Source: Clostridiales bacterium UBA4039 (GTDB lineage: Bacteria; Bacillota; Clostridia; Lachnospirales; Vallitaleaceae). Taken from it: 37,056 bases of DNA. Position numbers and translations under genes: made by a program. Under the pieces are notes generated by a model that saw only the letters and a list, made by a program, of their open reading frames with translations, did no database searches and had not been told where the DNA came from. Numbering within the stretch: the first letter of the stretch is position 1; every line of letters begins with the position of its first letter. The stretch covers positions 1-37,056 of the forward strand of contig DGAD01000015.1 of assembly GCA_002382805.1 (NCBI GenBank). Direction: 5' to 3'. Of the stretch, positions 23,665-33,120 are shown in pieces.

Positions 23665-25458
23665 ATGAAAAATTCACTTCTCATTGGCATTAATGCAAAA
23701 TATATACATTCCAATTTAGCCATTCGCTATATACAAAAATATGTGGAACAGCAACACATAGATAATTATGAGCATGTACATGAAAAAAGTTCCATTACCT
23801 TTCAAGAGTTTAGCATCAATCAAGATCTAGAATATATTCTAGACGAGATCATGAAGACAGATGTGGATATTATCGGTTTTTCATGTTATTTGTGGAATAT
23901 AGAAATGGTCCGCCGATTAAGTCGCAATATTAAGTTGATTCGTCCAAAGGTATGTATTGTCTATGGTGGGCCGGAAGTAACATATACATCGGTTCAAGAA
24001 CTTGAAGAAAACCCCTACGTGGATATTGTTGTCAAAGGCGAAGGGGAAAAAATATTTGCAGATATTGTAAAAAACTTTGATGCACTTAGTCAGGTAAAGG
24101 GGATAAGTTATAGACAAGAAGACCAGATTATTGATCAGCCTTGCTGTATGGGAATGGATTTTTCAGAAGTCATCTTTCCCTATGAACCCCAATTAGACCA
24201 ATTAGAGCATCGGATTATATATTATGAGACGAGTAGAGGGTGCCCGTTTAATTGTCAATATTGTTTGTCTTCAGTTGAAAAGGGCGTACGATTTAGACCG
24301 TTAGCATTGGTAAAAAAAGAATTGCAGTTTTTCATTGATGCAAAAGTCACACAAGTTAAGCTTGTAGACCGAACCTTTAATGCTAAGCGTGAACACGCAT
24401 TATCCATTATGGAATATATCATGGAAAAAGATCAAGGGATAACAAACTTTCACTTTGAAGTGGCACCAGAGTTAATTGATGAAGCTTTTTTGACCTGTTT
24501 GGCAAAGGCGCGAGAAGGATTGTTTCAACTTGAGATTGGTGTACAATCGTCAAATTCGACAACACTTTCCATTATAAAAAGAAAAAATGATTTGGAGCTG
24601 ATTCCTAGGGTTGTTGAACGGGTCAAAGCACTAAGCAATACGCATATCCATCTGGATTTGATTGCAGGATTGCCGGAAGAAGACCTAAAAACCTTCAAAG
24701 ACTCTTTTGATTATGTATATGCCATGGAGCCCGACCAATTTCAGTTGGGTTTTTTAAAGATCTTAAAAGGGGCAGGGTTATACTACCTTGCCAAGGAGTA
24801 TAAAATAAAGTATAGAGATTATCCACCCTATGAAGTGCTCTCAACACGAGTATTGCCTTTTGAAGATGTGATGCAGTTAAAAAGAGTGGAAGAAATGGTA
24901 GAGACATTTTACAATAGTGGATTATTCAACCAAACAATAAAACGACTTGTCAAGGAGTACTCCCGGTCGTATAATTTATATGAAGCTTTGGGAGCTTTTT
25001 GGATTAAGCAAGGTATGCATCATGTCAAACACAATAAACTAGGGTTATATCAGTTTATCTATGCGTTTATACAGCAACTAGAGTGTACAAAAGATAATAA
25101 AGACATCTATGTCCAGTGGTTGCAAATGGACTATATTTTTAATGAAAAACCAAAGAAAAAAGCAGATTGGATGACGATGACGTTTGTTGAGTCAACGTTA
25201 CAGAGGTATTTGCTTGAAGTCCTTGAGCAAAATCAAGTATGGCAAGAAGAAGCAAAGGAATATACAACAAAACAGTTATCACGTATGTACCACATCGATC
25301 GAATTGAGCACAAAGAGCTCTTTAGTGCGTTGCCTTTTCGTTATCAGATTGATGCAGTGGCTAGAGAAGGTGAAAATGGAACATATATTTTAGTGAATTA
25401 TGGACGTCGAGATTTTATTCATAATAATGGTGAATTGGTATGTATTAACCTTGAATGA
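23665..25458 (+). CDS. B12-binding radical SAM protein (DUF4080 type)
   Basis: This 597-residue protein starts with a B12-binding-like Rossmann domain (INAKYIHSNLAIRYIQKY, then DIIGFSCYLWN and VYGGPEVTYT). A radical SAM domain follows with the 4Fe-4S motif CPFNCQYC (C193, C197, C200). The C-terminal third (from about residue 420, DYIFNEKPKKK near the end) is of the DUF4080 type common in Clostridia. The substrate is unknown, as for the family. I use the ATG at 23665 with AAGGTGG upstream; a GTG at 23644 is in frame but lacks a site. It begins a run of four closely packed genes ending with the CBS-pyrophosphatase. Confidence 0.88.
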   Translation: MKNSLLIGINAKYIHSNLAIRYIQKYVEQQHIDNYEHVHEKSSITFQEFSINQDLEYILDEIMKTDVDIIGFSCYLWNIEMVRRLSRNIKLIRPKVCIVYGGPEVTYTSVQELEENPYVDIVVKGEGEKIFADIVKNFDALSQVKGISYRQEDQIIDQPCCMGMDFSEVIFPYEPQLDQLEHRIIYYETSRGCPFNCQYCLSSVEKGVRFRPLALVKKELQFFIDAKVTQVKLVDRTFNAKREHALSIMEYIMEKDQGITNFHFEVAPELIDEAFLTCLAKAREGLFQLEIGVQSSNSTTLSIIKRKNDLELIPRVVERVKALSNTHIHLDLIAGLPEEDLKTFKDSFDYVYAMEPDQFQLGFLKILKGAGLYYLAKEYKIKYRDYPPYEVLSTRVLPFEDVMQLKRVEEMVETFYNSGLFNQTIKRLVKEYSRSYNLYEALGAFWIKQGMHHVKHNKLGLYQFIYAFIQQLECTKDNKDIYVQWLQMDYIFNEKPKKKADWMTMTFVESTLQRYLLEVLEQNQVWQEEAKEYTTKQLSRMYHIDRIEHKELFSALPFRYQIDAVAREGENGTYILVNYGRRDFIHNNGELVCINLE

Positions 25459-25476
25459 CTTTGAAAAGGGATGGCA

Positions 25477-26139
25477 ATGAATAAAAAAAGAAAAGCAAAA
25501 ATTTTAACGATGTTAGATGAATACTATGGAGAAGAATATATTTGCTACTTGAATCATCAAGAGCCGTATGAACTTCTGATTGCAACGATGCTTAGTGCAC
25601 AGTGTACAGATGAACGGGTTAATATGGTTACGGAAAAGCTCTTCAAAAAATATAGATCCCTTGAAGACTTTGCCCGTGTAGAAATCAAAGAACTCGAAAA
25701 AGATATACATTCAACAGGGTTTTATCGGAATAAGGCGAAAAACATCAAAGCATGTGCCAACGAACTTATTGAAAGACATAATGGGGTTATTCCGGAAGAT
25801 ATAGAGCTTTTAACAGCGTTATCAGGTGTCGGGCGCAAGACGGCCAATGTTGTCAGAGGGCATATCTATAACTCTCCAAGTGTTGTTGTGGATACCCATG
25901 TCAAGCGAATCTCTAATAAGCTAGGCTTCACCTCTTTGGAAGATCCGGTGAAGATTGAATATGCATTAATGGATGAACTGCCACAAGAACACTGGTTAAG
26001 ATATAATACGCAGATTATTGCGCATGGTCGTCAAATCTGCATGGCAAGAAACCCAAATTGTGAGGAATGCTTCTTGTTGGCACAGTGTCCATGGGGATTA
26101 GAAAAACGAAGGAAAGATTTGGAGGAAGAAGATGAATAA
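25477..26139 (+). CDS. nth: Endonuclease III
   Basis: This 220-residue DNA glycosylase/AP lyase removes oxidised pyrimidines in base excision repair. It has the helix-hairpin-helix LSGVGRKTANVV (about 113-124) with the catalytic Lys, the catalytic Asp in VVDTHVKRISNK, and the 4Fe-4S loop C-x6-C-x2-C-x5-C (CMARNPNCEECFLLAQC). The ATG at 25477 is six bases after AAAAGGG; an ATG at 25471 sits against that site and is less likely. Its 3' end overlaps the udk start by eight bases. Confidence 0.93.
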   Translation: MNKKRKAKILTMLDEYYGEEYICYLNHQEPYELLIATMLSAQCTDERVNMVTEKLFKKYRSLEDFARVEIKELEKDIHSTGFYRNKAKNIKACANELIERHNGVIPEDIELLTALSGVGRKTANVVRGHIYNSPSVVVDTHVKRISNKLGFTSLEDPVKIEYALMDELPQEHWLRYNTQIIAHGRQICMARNPNCEECFLLAQCPWGLEKRRKDLEEEDE

Positions 26140-26746
26140 ACCTGTTGTAATTGGAATCGCGGGAGGAACGGGGTCTGGGAAGACAACCCTGGTCAATCGA
26201 TTAAAATCTGTCCTTGAAGACCAAGTTGTTACAATTTGTCATGACTATTACTATAAAGCCAATGCCCACATGTCATTGGAAGAGCGAAAACAGCAAAACT
26301 ATGATCATCCCAATTCCTTTGATACAGAATTGATGACAGAGCAATTGCAACAATTAAAAAACGGAGAGACAATTCACTGTCCGATTTATGATTTTGTGGA
26401 CTACACAAGAAAAAAGGAATGTTTAGAGATAAAACCTAAGCGTGTCATTATTGTAGAAGGGATTTTGATTTTTGAAAATAAAGAGCTTGTTGATGAGTTG
26501 GATATAAAAGTTTTTGTAGATACAGATGCAGATGTTCGTATTATCCGACGCATTATTCGAGACGTAAAAGAACGAGGACGCAGCTTGGATTCTGTAATCA
26601 CGCAGTATTTGACAACAGTAAAACACATGCATGATGAGTTTGTCGAGCCAAGTAAGCGAAAAGCAGATGTCATCATACCAGAAGGCGGGCATAATGTTGT
26701 TGCCGTGAATATGCTGGTTGAACAGATTCGGACATTATTGCGTTAG
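26132..26746 (+). CDS. udk: Uridine kinase
   Basis: This 204-residue enzyme phosphorylates uridine and cytidine to the monophosphates in pyrimidine salvage. It has the P-loop GGTGSGKTT (about residues 10-18), the block HDYYYKANAHM near 40, YDHPNSFDTEL near 56, PIYDFVDYTR near 85, VEGILIFEN near 106, and RRIIRDVKERGRS for lid and nucleotide contacts. Length and order match bacterial Udk. It overlaps nth by eight bases. A gap of 16 bases separates it from the pyrophosphatase, so the three are likely one transcript. Confidence 0.93.
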   Translation: MNKPVVIGIAGGTGSGKTTLVNRLKSVLEDQVVTICHDYYYKANAHMSLEERKQQNYDHPNSFDTELMTEQLQQLKNGETIHCPIYDFVDYTRKKECLEIKPKRVIIVEGILIFENKELVDELDIKVFVDTDADVRIIRRIIRDVKERGRSLDSVITQYLTTVKHMHDEFVEPSKRKADVIIPEGGHNVVAVNMLVEQIRTLLR

Positions 26747-26762
26747 AGAGGTAGGGGATAGA

Positions 26763-28421
26763 ATGAAAGAAAAGGTATATGTATTTGGACATCAAAACCC
26801 AGATACAGACTCTATATGTGCAGCAATCAGCTATAGTTATTTAAAAAATCAACTGGACGATAGCCATGCCTATGAGCCGGTTGCTTTAAAAGGTGTCAAT
26901 AAAGAGACAAAGTTTGCGTTGGATTATTTTGGTGTTAAGGCACCACGTATTGTATCGAGTCTAAAACCACAAGTATTAGATATTAATTTACCGGAATTTT
27001 TATTGCTATATGAGACGGATTCCATTAGAAAAGCATTGCTTTTGATTACGAATCAAGTTGGGCGTATGGCACCGGTATCGGATAAAAAGGGACGCTTGAT
27101 TGGTGTTGTATCCATATCAGATCTTATTCCGCGGATGCTTAATCTAGGAAGTAAAGATGTCTTAAAGTTGACAAACACGCCAATTGACAATGTTATTGAA
27201 GATTTAAAGCTTGAAGAGATATCCGATGATAAAACGAATCAATATATAAAAGGATATGTTCATATATCAACGGACTTACAAGATGAAAAATATCGTAAAA
27301 AACTTCAAAAACAAGATCTTGTTCTTTGTAACCGCTTTGAATTTGAAGCATATGTAGAACTTGCGTCGGTTATTATTGTGAGTGGTGTTGAAACTGAAGA
27401 ACACAAAGAGAAGCTTGTGGAAAGCTATCAAGCCATAGCACGTAAAAAAAATATATCTACGCGATGCTTTATATCAGATAAAAGTGTGTTTGAGCTCGTC
27501 AAGCCCCTTGCTCAGACGGCGCCGATTCGTGATGTCGTTGTCAAAAAAGACTTAGAGTATTTTGTGACCTATGAGACGATTGACGATGTCAAAAACAACA
27601 TGTTGTCATCAAAGTTTCGACGCTTCCCGGTAGTAACAGAAAAAGGTGAAGTCATTGGGATGATTTCACGAAGTGATCTTATCGATATCAATAAAAAGAA
27701 AGCGATTTTAGTGGACCACAATGAACGCGGACAATCGATTGAAGGTATCGAAGATATTGATATCTTAGAAATCATCGATCATCACCGTGTATCCGACATT
27801 TCCACAGTAACACCGTTATATTTTCGAGTGGAACCGGTAGGGTGTACCTGTTCAATTATTTGTAAAATCTATGAAGAACAAGGTGTTGAGATACCAAAAG
27901 AGATTGCTGGATTGATGCTTAGTGCCATCATATCGGATACGTTGTTGTTTCATTCGCCGACATGCACAGAATTTGACAAAGAAATGGCTAAGCGTTTGAG
28001 TGCAATCATTGATATGGATATGCAGTTGTATGGTATGGAGATGATTCGTGCAGGATCAAGCATGCAAGAAGAAGCGCCTGAACATATCTTGACGTATGAT
28101 CGTAAGCGATTTATGTTTGGAGAGTATAAAGTTTCGATTTCGCAGATAAATACAGGGGATTATCAAGGATTGTTTGAAGTGTATAATCATATTATACAAG
28201 AAATGGAAAAAATGGTTGAAAAAGAAGGGTTACACTTGGTTGTTCTACTTGTAACAGATGTTGTACTTGGTGGAACAGAGTTGATTGCCGTGGGGCAAGA
28301 TCGATGGATAGCAGAAAATGCTTTCCATCTTGAGGAAGATGATCAAAGCATTTTCTTGCCAGGTGTATTTAGCCGTAAAAAACAGGTAGTACCTAAGTTA
28401 ATGAATGCAGCTAAATTATAA
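26763..28421 (+). CDS. ppaC: CBS/DRTGG-domain Mn-dependent inorganic pyrophosphatase
   Basis: This 552-residue family II pyrophosphatase splits pyrophosphate to phosphate. The DHH domain starts FGHQNPDTDSICAAI (metal-binding His and Asp residues) and continues with EIIDHHRVSDIS. The DHHA2 domain ends the protein (VFSRKKQVVPKL). Between about residues 70 and 310 is an insert of two CBS domains around a DRTGG domain, the CBS-PPase form regulated by adenine nucleotides and known from Clostridia. The ATG at 26763 follows GAGGTAGGGG. An in-frame start at 26718 would overlap udk and is unlikely. Confidence 0.92.
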   Translation: MKEKVYVFGHQNPDTDSICAAISYSYLKNQLDDSHAYEPVALKGVNKETKFALDYFGVKAPRIVSSLKPQVLDINLPEFLLLYETDSIRKALLLITNQVGRMAPVSDKKGRLIGVVSISDLIPRMLNLGSKDVLKLTNTPIDNVIEDLKLEEISDDKTNQYIKGYVHISTDLQDEKYRKKLQKQDLVLCNRFEFEAYVELASVIIVSGVETEEHKEKLVESYQAIARKKNISTRCFISDKSVFELVKPLAQTAPIRDVVVKKDLEYFVTYETIDDVKNNMLSSKFRRFPVVTEKGEVIGMISRSDLIDINKKKAILVDHNERGQSIEGIEDIDILEIIDHHRVSDISTVTPLYFRVEPVGCTCSIICKIYEEQGVEIPKEIAGLMLSAIISDTLLFHSPTCTEFDKEMAKRLSAIIDMDMQLYGMEMIRAGSSMQEEAPEHILTYDRKRFMFGEYKVSISQINTGDYQGLFEVYNHIIQEMEKMVEKEGLHLVVLLVTDVVLGGTELIAVGQDRWIAENAFHLEEDDQSIFLPGVFSRKKQVVPKLMNAAKL

Positions 28422-28437
28422 ATTTAGTGAAGTTAGC

Positions 28438-28484
28438 ACTTACTCGACATTGATAAAATTATCATATTGAGTAAGTATTTTTTT
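28438..28484 (+). terminator. Terminator of the nth-udk-ppaC run, inside the YesL-like gene
   Basis: ACTTACTC (28438-28445) pairs with GAGTAAGT (28469-28476). GATAA and TTATC pair inside it, and a T run follows to 28484. It overlaps the last codons of the convergent gene. Confidence 0.6.
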
Positions 28485-29078
28485 GGTAATAATGATGCTG
28501 TTTAGCCATACAATAATACCCATTCCAAAGAACATGAAGACAAACAGTTCAACAGCCCCTAAGAAAATTAGTGCAATAACAATAACGGCAACGGTATTTA
28601 ATAAAGAAGCCACAACTGTCCAAGGTAGGTGCTTGTTAGCAAGTAAAAATGAATTCTTGAGGATATCAAGGAATTTTAAATTAGAATGTGCCAATAAAGG
28701 AAAGGCATATGTTGAGATAAATGAAATCTCAATAAAAACAAAAAGATAAAAAGGTAAAATATACACGCTTCCAAATTGGTTAGTCCAAATAAGGAAGATG
28801 TTAAACAAACTTACAACAACAAAAAACATTGTAAATAGTCCGACGAGCAAAGAGGTCAAAAAGCGTTTTCCAAAACGTTTAAAAAACTGTTTGAAGGGAT
28901 AGCCTTCGCCCGATACAACACCTGCATACATACCTGAATACAAGCCGGTTAAAGCAGGTCCGCTTAATATTCCAAAACTGAATACAGTAATTAATAACCA
29001 AACAATATTTAAGACCAAAACATCAAAGACAATCGTCCCGTAGCGTTGAAATGGTCCGTCTAAATCAAAAATTTTCAC
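28440..29078 (-). CDS. YesL-like DUF624 membrane protein
   Basis: This 212-residue membrane protein has about five or six transmembrane helices. It opens MKIFDLDGPFQRYGTIVFDV then LNIVWLLITVFSFGILSGPAL, the typical YesL/DUF624 start (a polar lead, LN-hW and G-PA). The rest follows the family's helix pattern to about 205. YesL-type genes are often near carbohydrate-use genes, but no such set is next to this one. Its exact role is unknown. On its strand the start is preceded by AAAGAGG, and a promoter is not clear. Confidence 0.82.
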   Translation of the reverse strand: MKIFDLDGPFQRYGTIVFDVLVLNIVWLLITVFSFGILSGPALTGLYSGMYAGVVSGEGYPFKQFFKRFGKRFLTSLLVGLFTMFFVVVSLFNIFLIWTNQFGSVYILPFYLFVFIEISFISTYAFPLLAHSNLKFLDILKNSFLLANKHLPWTVVASLLNTVAVIVIALIFLGAVELFVFMFFGMGIIVWLNSIIITKKILTQYDNFINVE

Positions 29079-29191
29079 AACATAACCTCTTTCTTTAAGT
29101 ATTAAAAACTAATCTGTATGTGTAAAGTATTATATCATAGGATAAAACGAATGGGAAGGTGTTGTTATGAGTGAATCTGCCTAAATTTACC

Positions 29192-29220
29192 TTGTCATAG
29201 GACTAAAGACCCGTTATAAT
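29192..29220 (+). promoter_or_regulatory. Sigma-A promoter of the DUF342 gene
   Basis: TTGTCA (29192-29197), a 17-base spacer and TATAAT (29215-29220), about 40 bases ahead of the ATG at 29260. Confidence 0.75.
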
Positions 29221-29259
29221 AGACATATGAGGAGTTATTAGAATATATGAGGTGGATGA

Positions 29260-30867
29260 ATGTTTGAGCATATGTTGTATTCAAATGAATTTTTTTCATT
29301 AGTAGAAGAAGAAAAACTGGTTTATATCAAAGTCAAAGAAAAAGGTTATGAAGTCAATGATTTTAAAACCTTTATTCAAGGTATTCCAAGAGTAAAAGTA
29401 ACACAATTTGCCCATTTAAAAAGTGCGATTGTACATGGGATTGACAAGTATGTCGCTATTGGGCAGTACAAGCCTTTAATTGAAATTGAAGTATCAAAAG
29501 ATCGATTTACAGCGTATGGGATTATTAATTTGACACCGGAAGAATATACTCAAGCCAAAAAAGATGTTCTTATTGATGAGCTTATTAAGATCGCAAAGGC
29601 TGCCAATATTGAATATGGTATGGATGTCTCAGAGGTGATGGAGAATATCCAACCGCTCAATCCTTTTGTCATTGCACGTGGAATGCATCCGGTACAAGGC
29701 GAAGATGCCATCATTCATCTGTATGAAATAGAAGAAGCAAAGCCTCAGATATATCAAGATGGCAAAGTAAATCATTATGAACTTAATCTTATCAATAAAG
29801 TTGAAGAAGGTGAGTGGGTTGGTGAACGCATCGAACCCAAAGATGGAATTCCCGGACGGACAGTGTATGGGGAGATTGTACCTGCTGTTCAAGGACATCA
29901 AGAAAAACTCATCTATGATCGTAAGTCCATACAGGCGGTTACAGATATGGAGCATGAAAAGACAATTTTAAGAGCAAAACGTGTTGGAGCAGTGGTCTAT
30001 GAAAATGGTGTTCTAAGTGTTTGTAATTATCTTGAGATTGATGGAAAAGTTTCATTCAAGACAGGGAATGTGGATTTTGATGGATATGTAGACATTAAGG
30101 ATTCTGTAGAGGATAATTTTTCGGTACGTGCGGATAATGATATTCAAATTATGGGAGATCTTGGTGTCGGTGCAGTAGAACATATTCAAAGTCGTGGAGG
30201 AAGTATCTATATCCGTGGAGGAATAGCCGGACAAAATAAGGCGGTTATTACTTGTGAAGGAGATTTGTTCACCAAATTTGTAGCCGATTGTGAGATTGTT
30301 TGCCAAGGAACGGTGCATATAGGATACTATGCCATTAATGCAAAAATCAAAGCAAAAGAAGTGATTCTTGAAGGATATAACAGCCGAATCATCGGTGGCG
30401 AGATTGAAGCAGATGTACGTGTATGTGCAGGCGAAATCGGAAGCCGAGCTGAGACTGCGACTCAGATATGGGTCCGTGGGTTTAATCGTCAAACCATGCG
30501 TGAAGAATATGATTCTATTGATGCGACAGTGGATAAGTTAATGAAAATGGGGCAGCTCTTAAAGCAAAAAATGATTATCTATACAAGCAGCGGAAAGCTG
30601 AGTTTGGAAGAAGAAGAGGCAAAAGCCCTTGAGAAACTTGAAGGAGAGTATGAACGGTGTCAAAAAACGTTGAAGCTATATGTTCAACGAAAGAAAAACT
30701 ATCGTTCATATCTTCAGACAAAAGGGGAAGGGGAAATACGTGCCCAAAAAATAATCTATCCTAATGTGGATCTGATGCTAAAAAAAGAGATGATTCGTAT
30801 TCGAAAGCCGGAAAATGCAAATACATGCTATTATTATAAAAACAATCAGATTATGAATGATTTATAA
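29260..30867 (+). CDS. DUF342 (FapA-type) protein
   Basis: This 535-residue protein has an N-terminal region of about 190 residues, then the DUF342 beta-helix with glycine-rich turns (EPKDGIPGRTVYGEIV at about 190-205, DIQIMGDLGVGAVEHI, GGIAGQNKAVITCEGDLF, GGEIEADVRVCAGEIGS). A coiled-coil C-terminal region of about 130 residues follows. It ends in a basic tail. Such proteins are called FapA or flagellar assembly protein A in Bacillota, though no other flagellar gene is near. It is cytosolic. It ends by overlapping the convergent folC by six bases. Confidence 0.85.
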   Translation: MFEHMLYSNEFFSLVEEEKLVYIKVKEKGYEVNDFKTFIQGIPRVKVTQFAHLKSAIVHGIDKYVAIGQYKPLIEIEVSKDRFTAYGIINLTPEEYTQAKKDVLIDELIKIAKAANIEYGMDVSEVMENIQPLNPFVIARGMHPVQGEDAIIHLYEIEEAKPQIYQDGKVNHYELNLINKVEEGEWVGERIEPKDGIPGRTVYGEIVPAVQGHQEKLIYDRKSIQAVTDMEHEKTILRAKRVGAVVYENGVLSVCNYLEIDGKVSFKTGNVDFDGYVDIKDSVEDNFSVRADNDIQIMGDLGVGAVEHIQSRGGSIYIRGGIAGQNKAVITCEGDLFTKFVADCEIVCQGTVHIGYYAINAKIKAKEVILEGYNSRIIGGEIEADVRVCAGEIGSRAETATQIWVRGFNRQTMREEYDSIDATVDKLMKMGQLLKQKMIIYTSSGKLSLEEEEAKALEKLEGEYERCQKTLKLYVQRKKNYRSYLQTKGEGEIRAQKIIYPNVDLMLKKEMIRIRKPENANTCYYYKNNQIMNDL

Positions 30868-32130
30868 TTGATGGGATAGCGCATCCAACGCAATGCGAAA
30901 TGGATGGGCAATATAAAAGGACCCGCATATGACAATATGTGTACGTGGGTTTCTTTTTTTTATGCGCTCTTTGATAAGATCGATACAGTGATCAAGTGAA
31001 GGCACAGGAGTATAATTTGGCTGCGTGTAGTCTGTGGCTTTAAGGGCTCGGGGGCTTTTAGGTGTTGTGGTGATGACCTCGGATGCAAGTGAACTTAACA
31101 ATGCAAGACCCTGCTGATTTTTTTTGCCCTTTAAAGAGCCAAAAACAAGTAATATCGGTAGTGCATCGGTGGAAGTTTGTTCAACAAGATAGTCATATAA
31201 GGCGCTCAGCCCTTCGTTGTTATGACCGCCGTCTATTGTAATAAGATGACCGTTAATGTTAAAATTTTCGATGCGACAAGGATGGTGTAATGTAGCGAGT
31301 CCTTTGAAAATACTTTCGTTAGTAACAGGATAATCCGAATGTAAATATGTGAGAACACTTAATACACCAAAAAAATTATCGATTTGATGCTTGCCGTTTA
31401 AAGGGAGTGGTAAAAAGCGCTGATAGTCAATGTTTAGCATCGACAAATAAGCGTGGCTTATATAGTAAGGTGCCTCGATAGATTGTGCATATGCAGCGAT
31501 TGTATCAATCACTTCAGGAGCATTTGGATTTATAAAGAGTGGACACTTAGGTTTGGCAATACCTGCTTTATGCATAGCAATATCAACCAGACGATCGCCT
31601 AAGAACTCCATATGGTCATAGCCGATGGAAGTAATAAGTGCGGCTTTTATGCTTGGAAAGACATTTGTGGCATCGTCGCGTCCGCCCATAAGTGTCTCGA
31701 TGATTGCAAGGTCAACACGTTCAAGATGCATTGCATATAGAGCGATACATGTTAGGCATTCATATTGTGTTGGGAGCTGAAGGTTGCTTTGCCTTAAGGA
31801 ATGATATGCTTTTTGAATAACTTGTGTGGCAGCATTCATTATATCGATACTGACAAGAGAGCCGTTAATATGGATGCATTCACGATAATCATCGATATAT
31901 GGGGACAGATAGGCTCCGACATGATAACCGCTTGCACCATAGATGGAAGCTAACATAGAGGCACACGAGCCTTTTCCGTTAGTTCCTGCAATATGAATTA
32001 CGGAGAGTGTTTCGTGAAAATTATCAAGAAGATTGAGCATGTTATGCATCCCGATAAGATCCATTTTATCAGAAAAGGGAGGAATACTGTCTAAAAAAGT
32101 TATATAGTTCATCGTAGTTTGATCGTCCAT
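30862..32130 (-). CDS. folC: Folylpolyglutamate synthase / dihydrofolate synthase
   Basis: This 422-residue Mur-ligase-family enzyme adds glutamate to folates (and may join dihydropteroate to glutamate). It has the P-loop HIAGTNGKGSCASML (about residues 45-59), SPYIDDYRECIHINGS for folate binding, ETLMGGRDDATNVF (about 145-158, close to the usual GLGGRLDATN), SIGYDHMEFLG, and the C-terminal Mur domain with DGGHNNEGL. AAGGAG precedes its ATG on the minus strand. A GntR regulator is divergent across 136 bases. Confidence 0.92.
   Translation of the reverse strand: MDDQTTMNYITFLDSIPPFSDKMDLIGMHNMLNLLDNFHETLSVIHIAGTNGKGSCASMLASIYGASGYHVGAYLSPYIDDYRECIHINGSLVSIDIMNAATQVIQKAYHSLRQSNLQLPTQYECLTCIALYAMHLERVDLAIIETLMGGRDDATNVFPSIKAALITSIGYDHMEFLGDRLVDIAMHKAGIAKPKCPLFINPNAPEVIDTIAAYAQSIEAPYYISHAYLSMLNIDYQRFLPLPLNGKHQIDNFFGVLSVLTYLHSDYPVTNESIFKGLATLHHPCRIENFNINGHLITIDGGHNNEGLSALYDYLVEQTSTDALPILLVFGSLKGKKNQQGLALLSSLASEVITTTPKSPRALKATDYTQPNYTPVPSLDHCIDLIKERIKKRNPRTHIVICGSFYIAHPFRIALDALSHQL
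30921..30960 (+). terminator. Possible terminator of the DUF342 gene, inside folC
   Basis: ACCCGC (30921-30926) pairs with GTGGGT (30945-30950) with one wobble, with an inner ATAT/ATAT pairing, followed by TTCTTTTTTT. It lies about 54 bases past the DUF342 stop, in the folC C-terminal codons. Confidence 0.4.
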
Positions 32131-32202
32131 AGTTGCTCCTTATATGCTGGGAATATTTATGCCATTAATTATAGCGGAATCTATCAAAAGAGGCAATGAA
32201 AA

Positions 32203-32232
32203 CTATACATGGCTTATATAGAGTGCTATAAT
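32203..32232 (+). promoter_or_regulatory. Putative GntR promoter with dyad
   Basis: TATAAT at 32227-32232 with a weak TATACA (32204-32209) 17 bases before it. The stretch 32203-32221 forms an imperfect dyad starting CTATA and ending TATAG over the -35, possibly the regulator's own operator. Confidence 0.45.
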
Positions 32233-32266
32233 TAGGAAAAAATACTGGTAAAAGAGGTGGGTGAAT

Positions 32267-32974
32267 ATGTCAAAACCGATATATCAACAATTGGCAAAAG
32301 AACTGGCAAGAGAAATAAAGGCAGGCGTATATAAAGCGGGAGACCGTTTACCCTCTGAGCGGGAGCTGGCAAGACAGTATGAGGTTAGCCGAATGACGGC
32401 AAGGCAGGCGTTAAAGCTTCTAGAACAACAGAGCGTAGTTCACCGGGAGCAAGGTAGCGGAACGTATGTAAAGGCACCTGCATTTGCTCAGAATAATGTA
32501 GGGAGCTTTACTGAAACCATAGGCAACATGGGGTATAGAGCAAGAACGCAAATATTGGAACTCCATTTTATTTATGGATTGGATATGGTGGCTAGGCAAC
32601 TGGACTTGCCCTCGGATACGACGCTGCTTAAAGTCAAACGTCTTCGCTATGGAGATGATATTCCTATGGCGTTAGAGACATTATATATTCCTAAAATATA
32701 TTGTCCAAATTTAGAAGGATATGATTTGACGATGTCATTATATAAACTGTTAGAAGAAGTTTACAATATTCATGTGAAGCGTGTCTCCTATACAATGGAA
32801 GCTCAGATTGCTAATCCGATTTATGCAAAAATCTTTGATTTAAATAAAACGACAGCATTGTTAAAAGTATCGGGCGTAACGATTGATCAAACGGAACGTA
32901 AATTGTTCTATGAAGAATCTTTATATCGATCAGACTTGTATAATTATCATGTTGATATTATGCGGCGTTCATAA
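32267..32974 (+). CDS. GntR-family regulator with UTRA domain
   Basis: This 235-residue HutC-type repressor has an N-terminal winged helix (PIYQQLAKELAREIKAGVYK, then RLPSERELARQYEVSRMTAR at about residues 28-47 and EQGSGTYVK). A UTRA ligand-binding domain follows from about 85 to the end. The ligand is usually a sugar phosphate or amino acid derivative, not predictable here. GAGGTGGG precedes the ATG at 32267; a GTG six bases earlier is in frame. A strong terminator follows, so it is not in the fructose operon, though it may control a nearby sugar gene. Confidence 0.88.
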   Translation: MSKPIYQQLAKELAREIKAGVYKAGDRLPSERELARQYEVSRMTARQALKLLEQQSVVHREQGSGTYVKAPAFAQNNVGSFTETIGNMGYRARTQILELHFIYGLDMVARQLDLPSDTTLLKVKRLRYGDDIPMALETLYIPKIYCPNLEGYDLTMSLYKLLEEVYNIHVKRVSYTMEAQIANPIYAKIFDLNKTTALLKVSGVTIDQTERKLFYEESLYRSDLYNYHVDIMRRS

Positions 32975-32993
32975 ATAGAATGATTACTAAAAA

Positions 32994-33035
32994 AATCACT
33001 TTCAATCAAATCTGATGATTGAAAGTGATTTTTTT
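32994..33035 (+). terminator. Terminator after the GntR gene
   Basis: AATCACTTTCAATCA (32994-33008) and TGATTGAAAGTGATT (33016-33030) form a perfect 15-base stem, followed by T to 33035. The right arm has TGATT twice with a ten-base period, like the promoter repeats at 33121. Confidence 0.9.
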
Positions 33036-33120
33036 ATATGGGTTTGCGTGATTGGTTAATCAATATGTCAAAGAAAAATAAAAAAAATAGGCACAAATAC
33101 TAAAAAACTTCGCAAAGAAG

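Noticed and set aside
29260..30867. Flagellar gene cluster
   Set aside because: The DUF342 protein is the only possible link. No flagellar structural gene is in the window.
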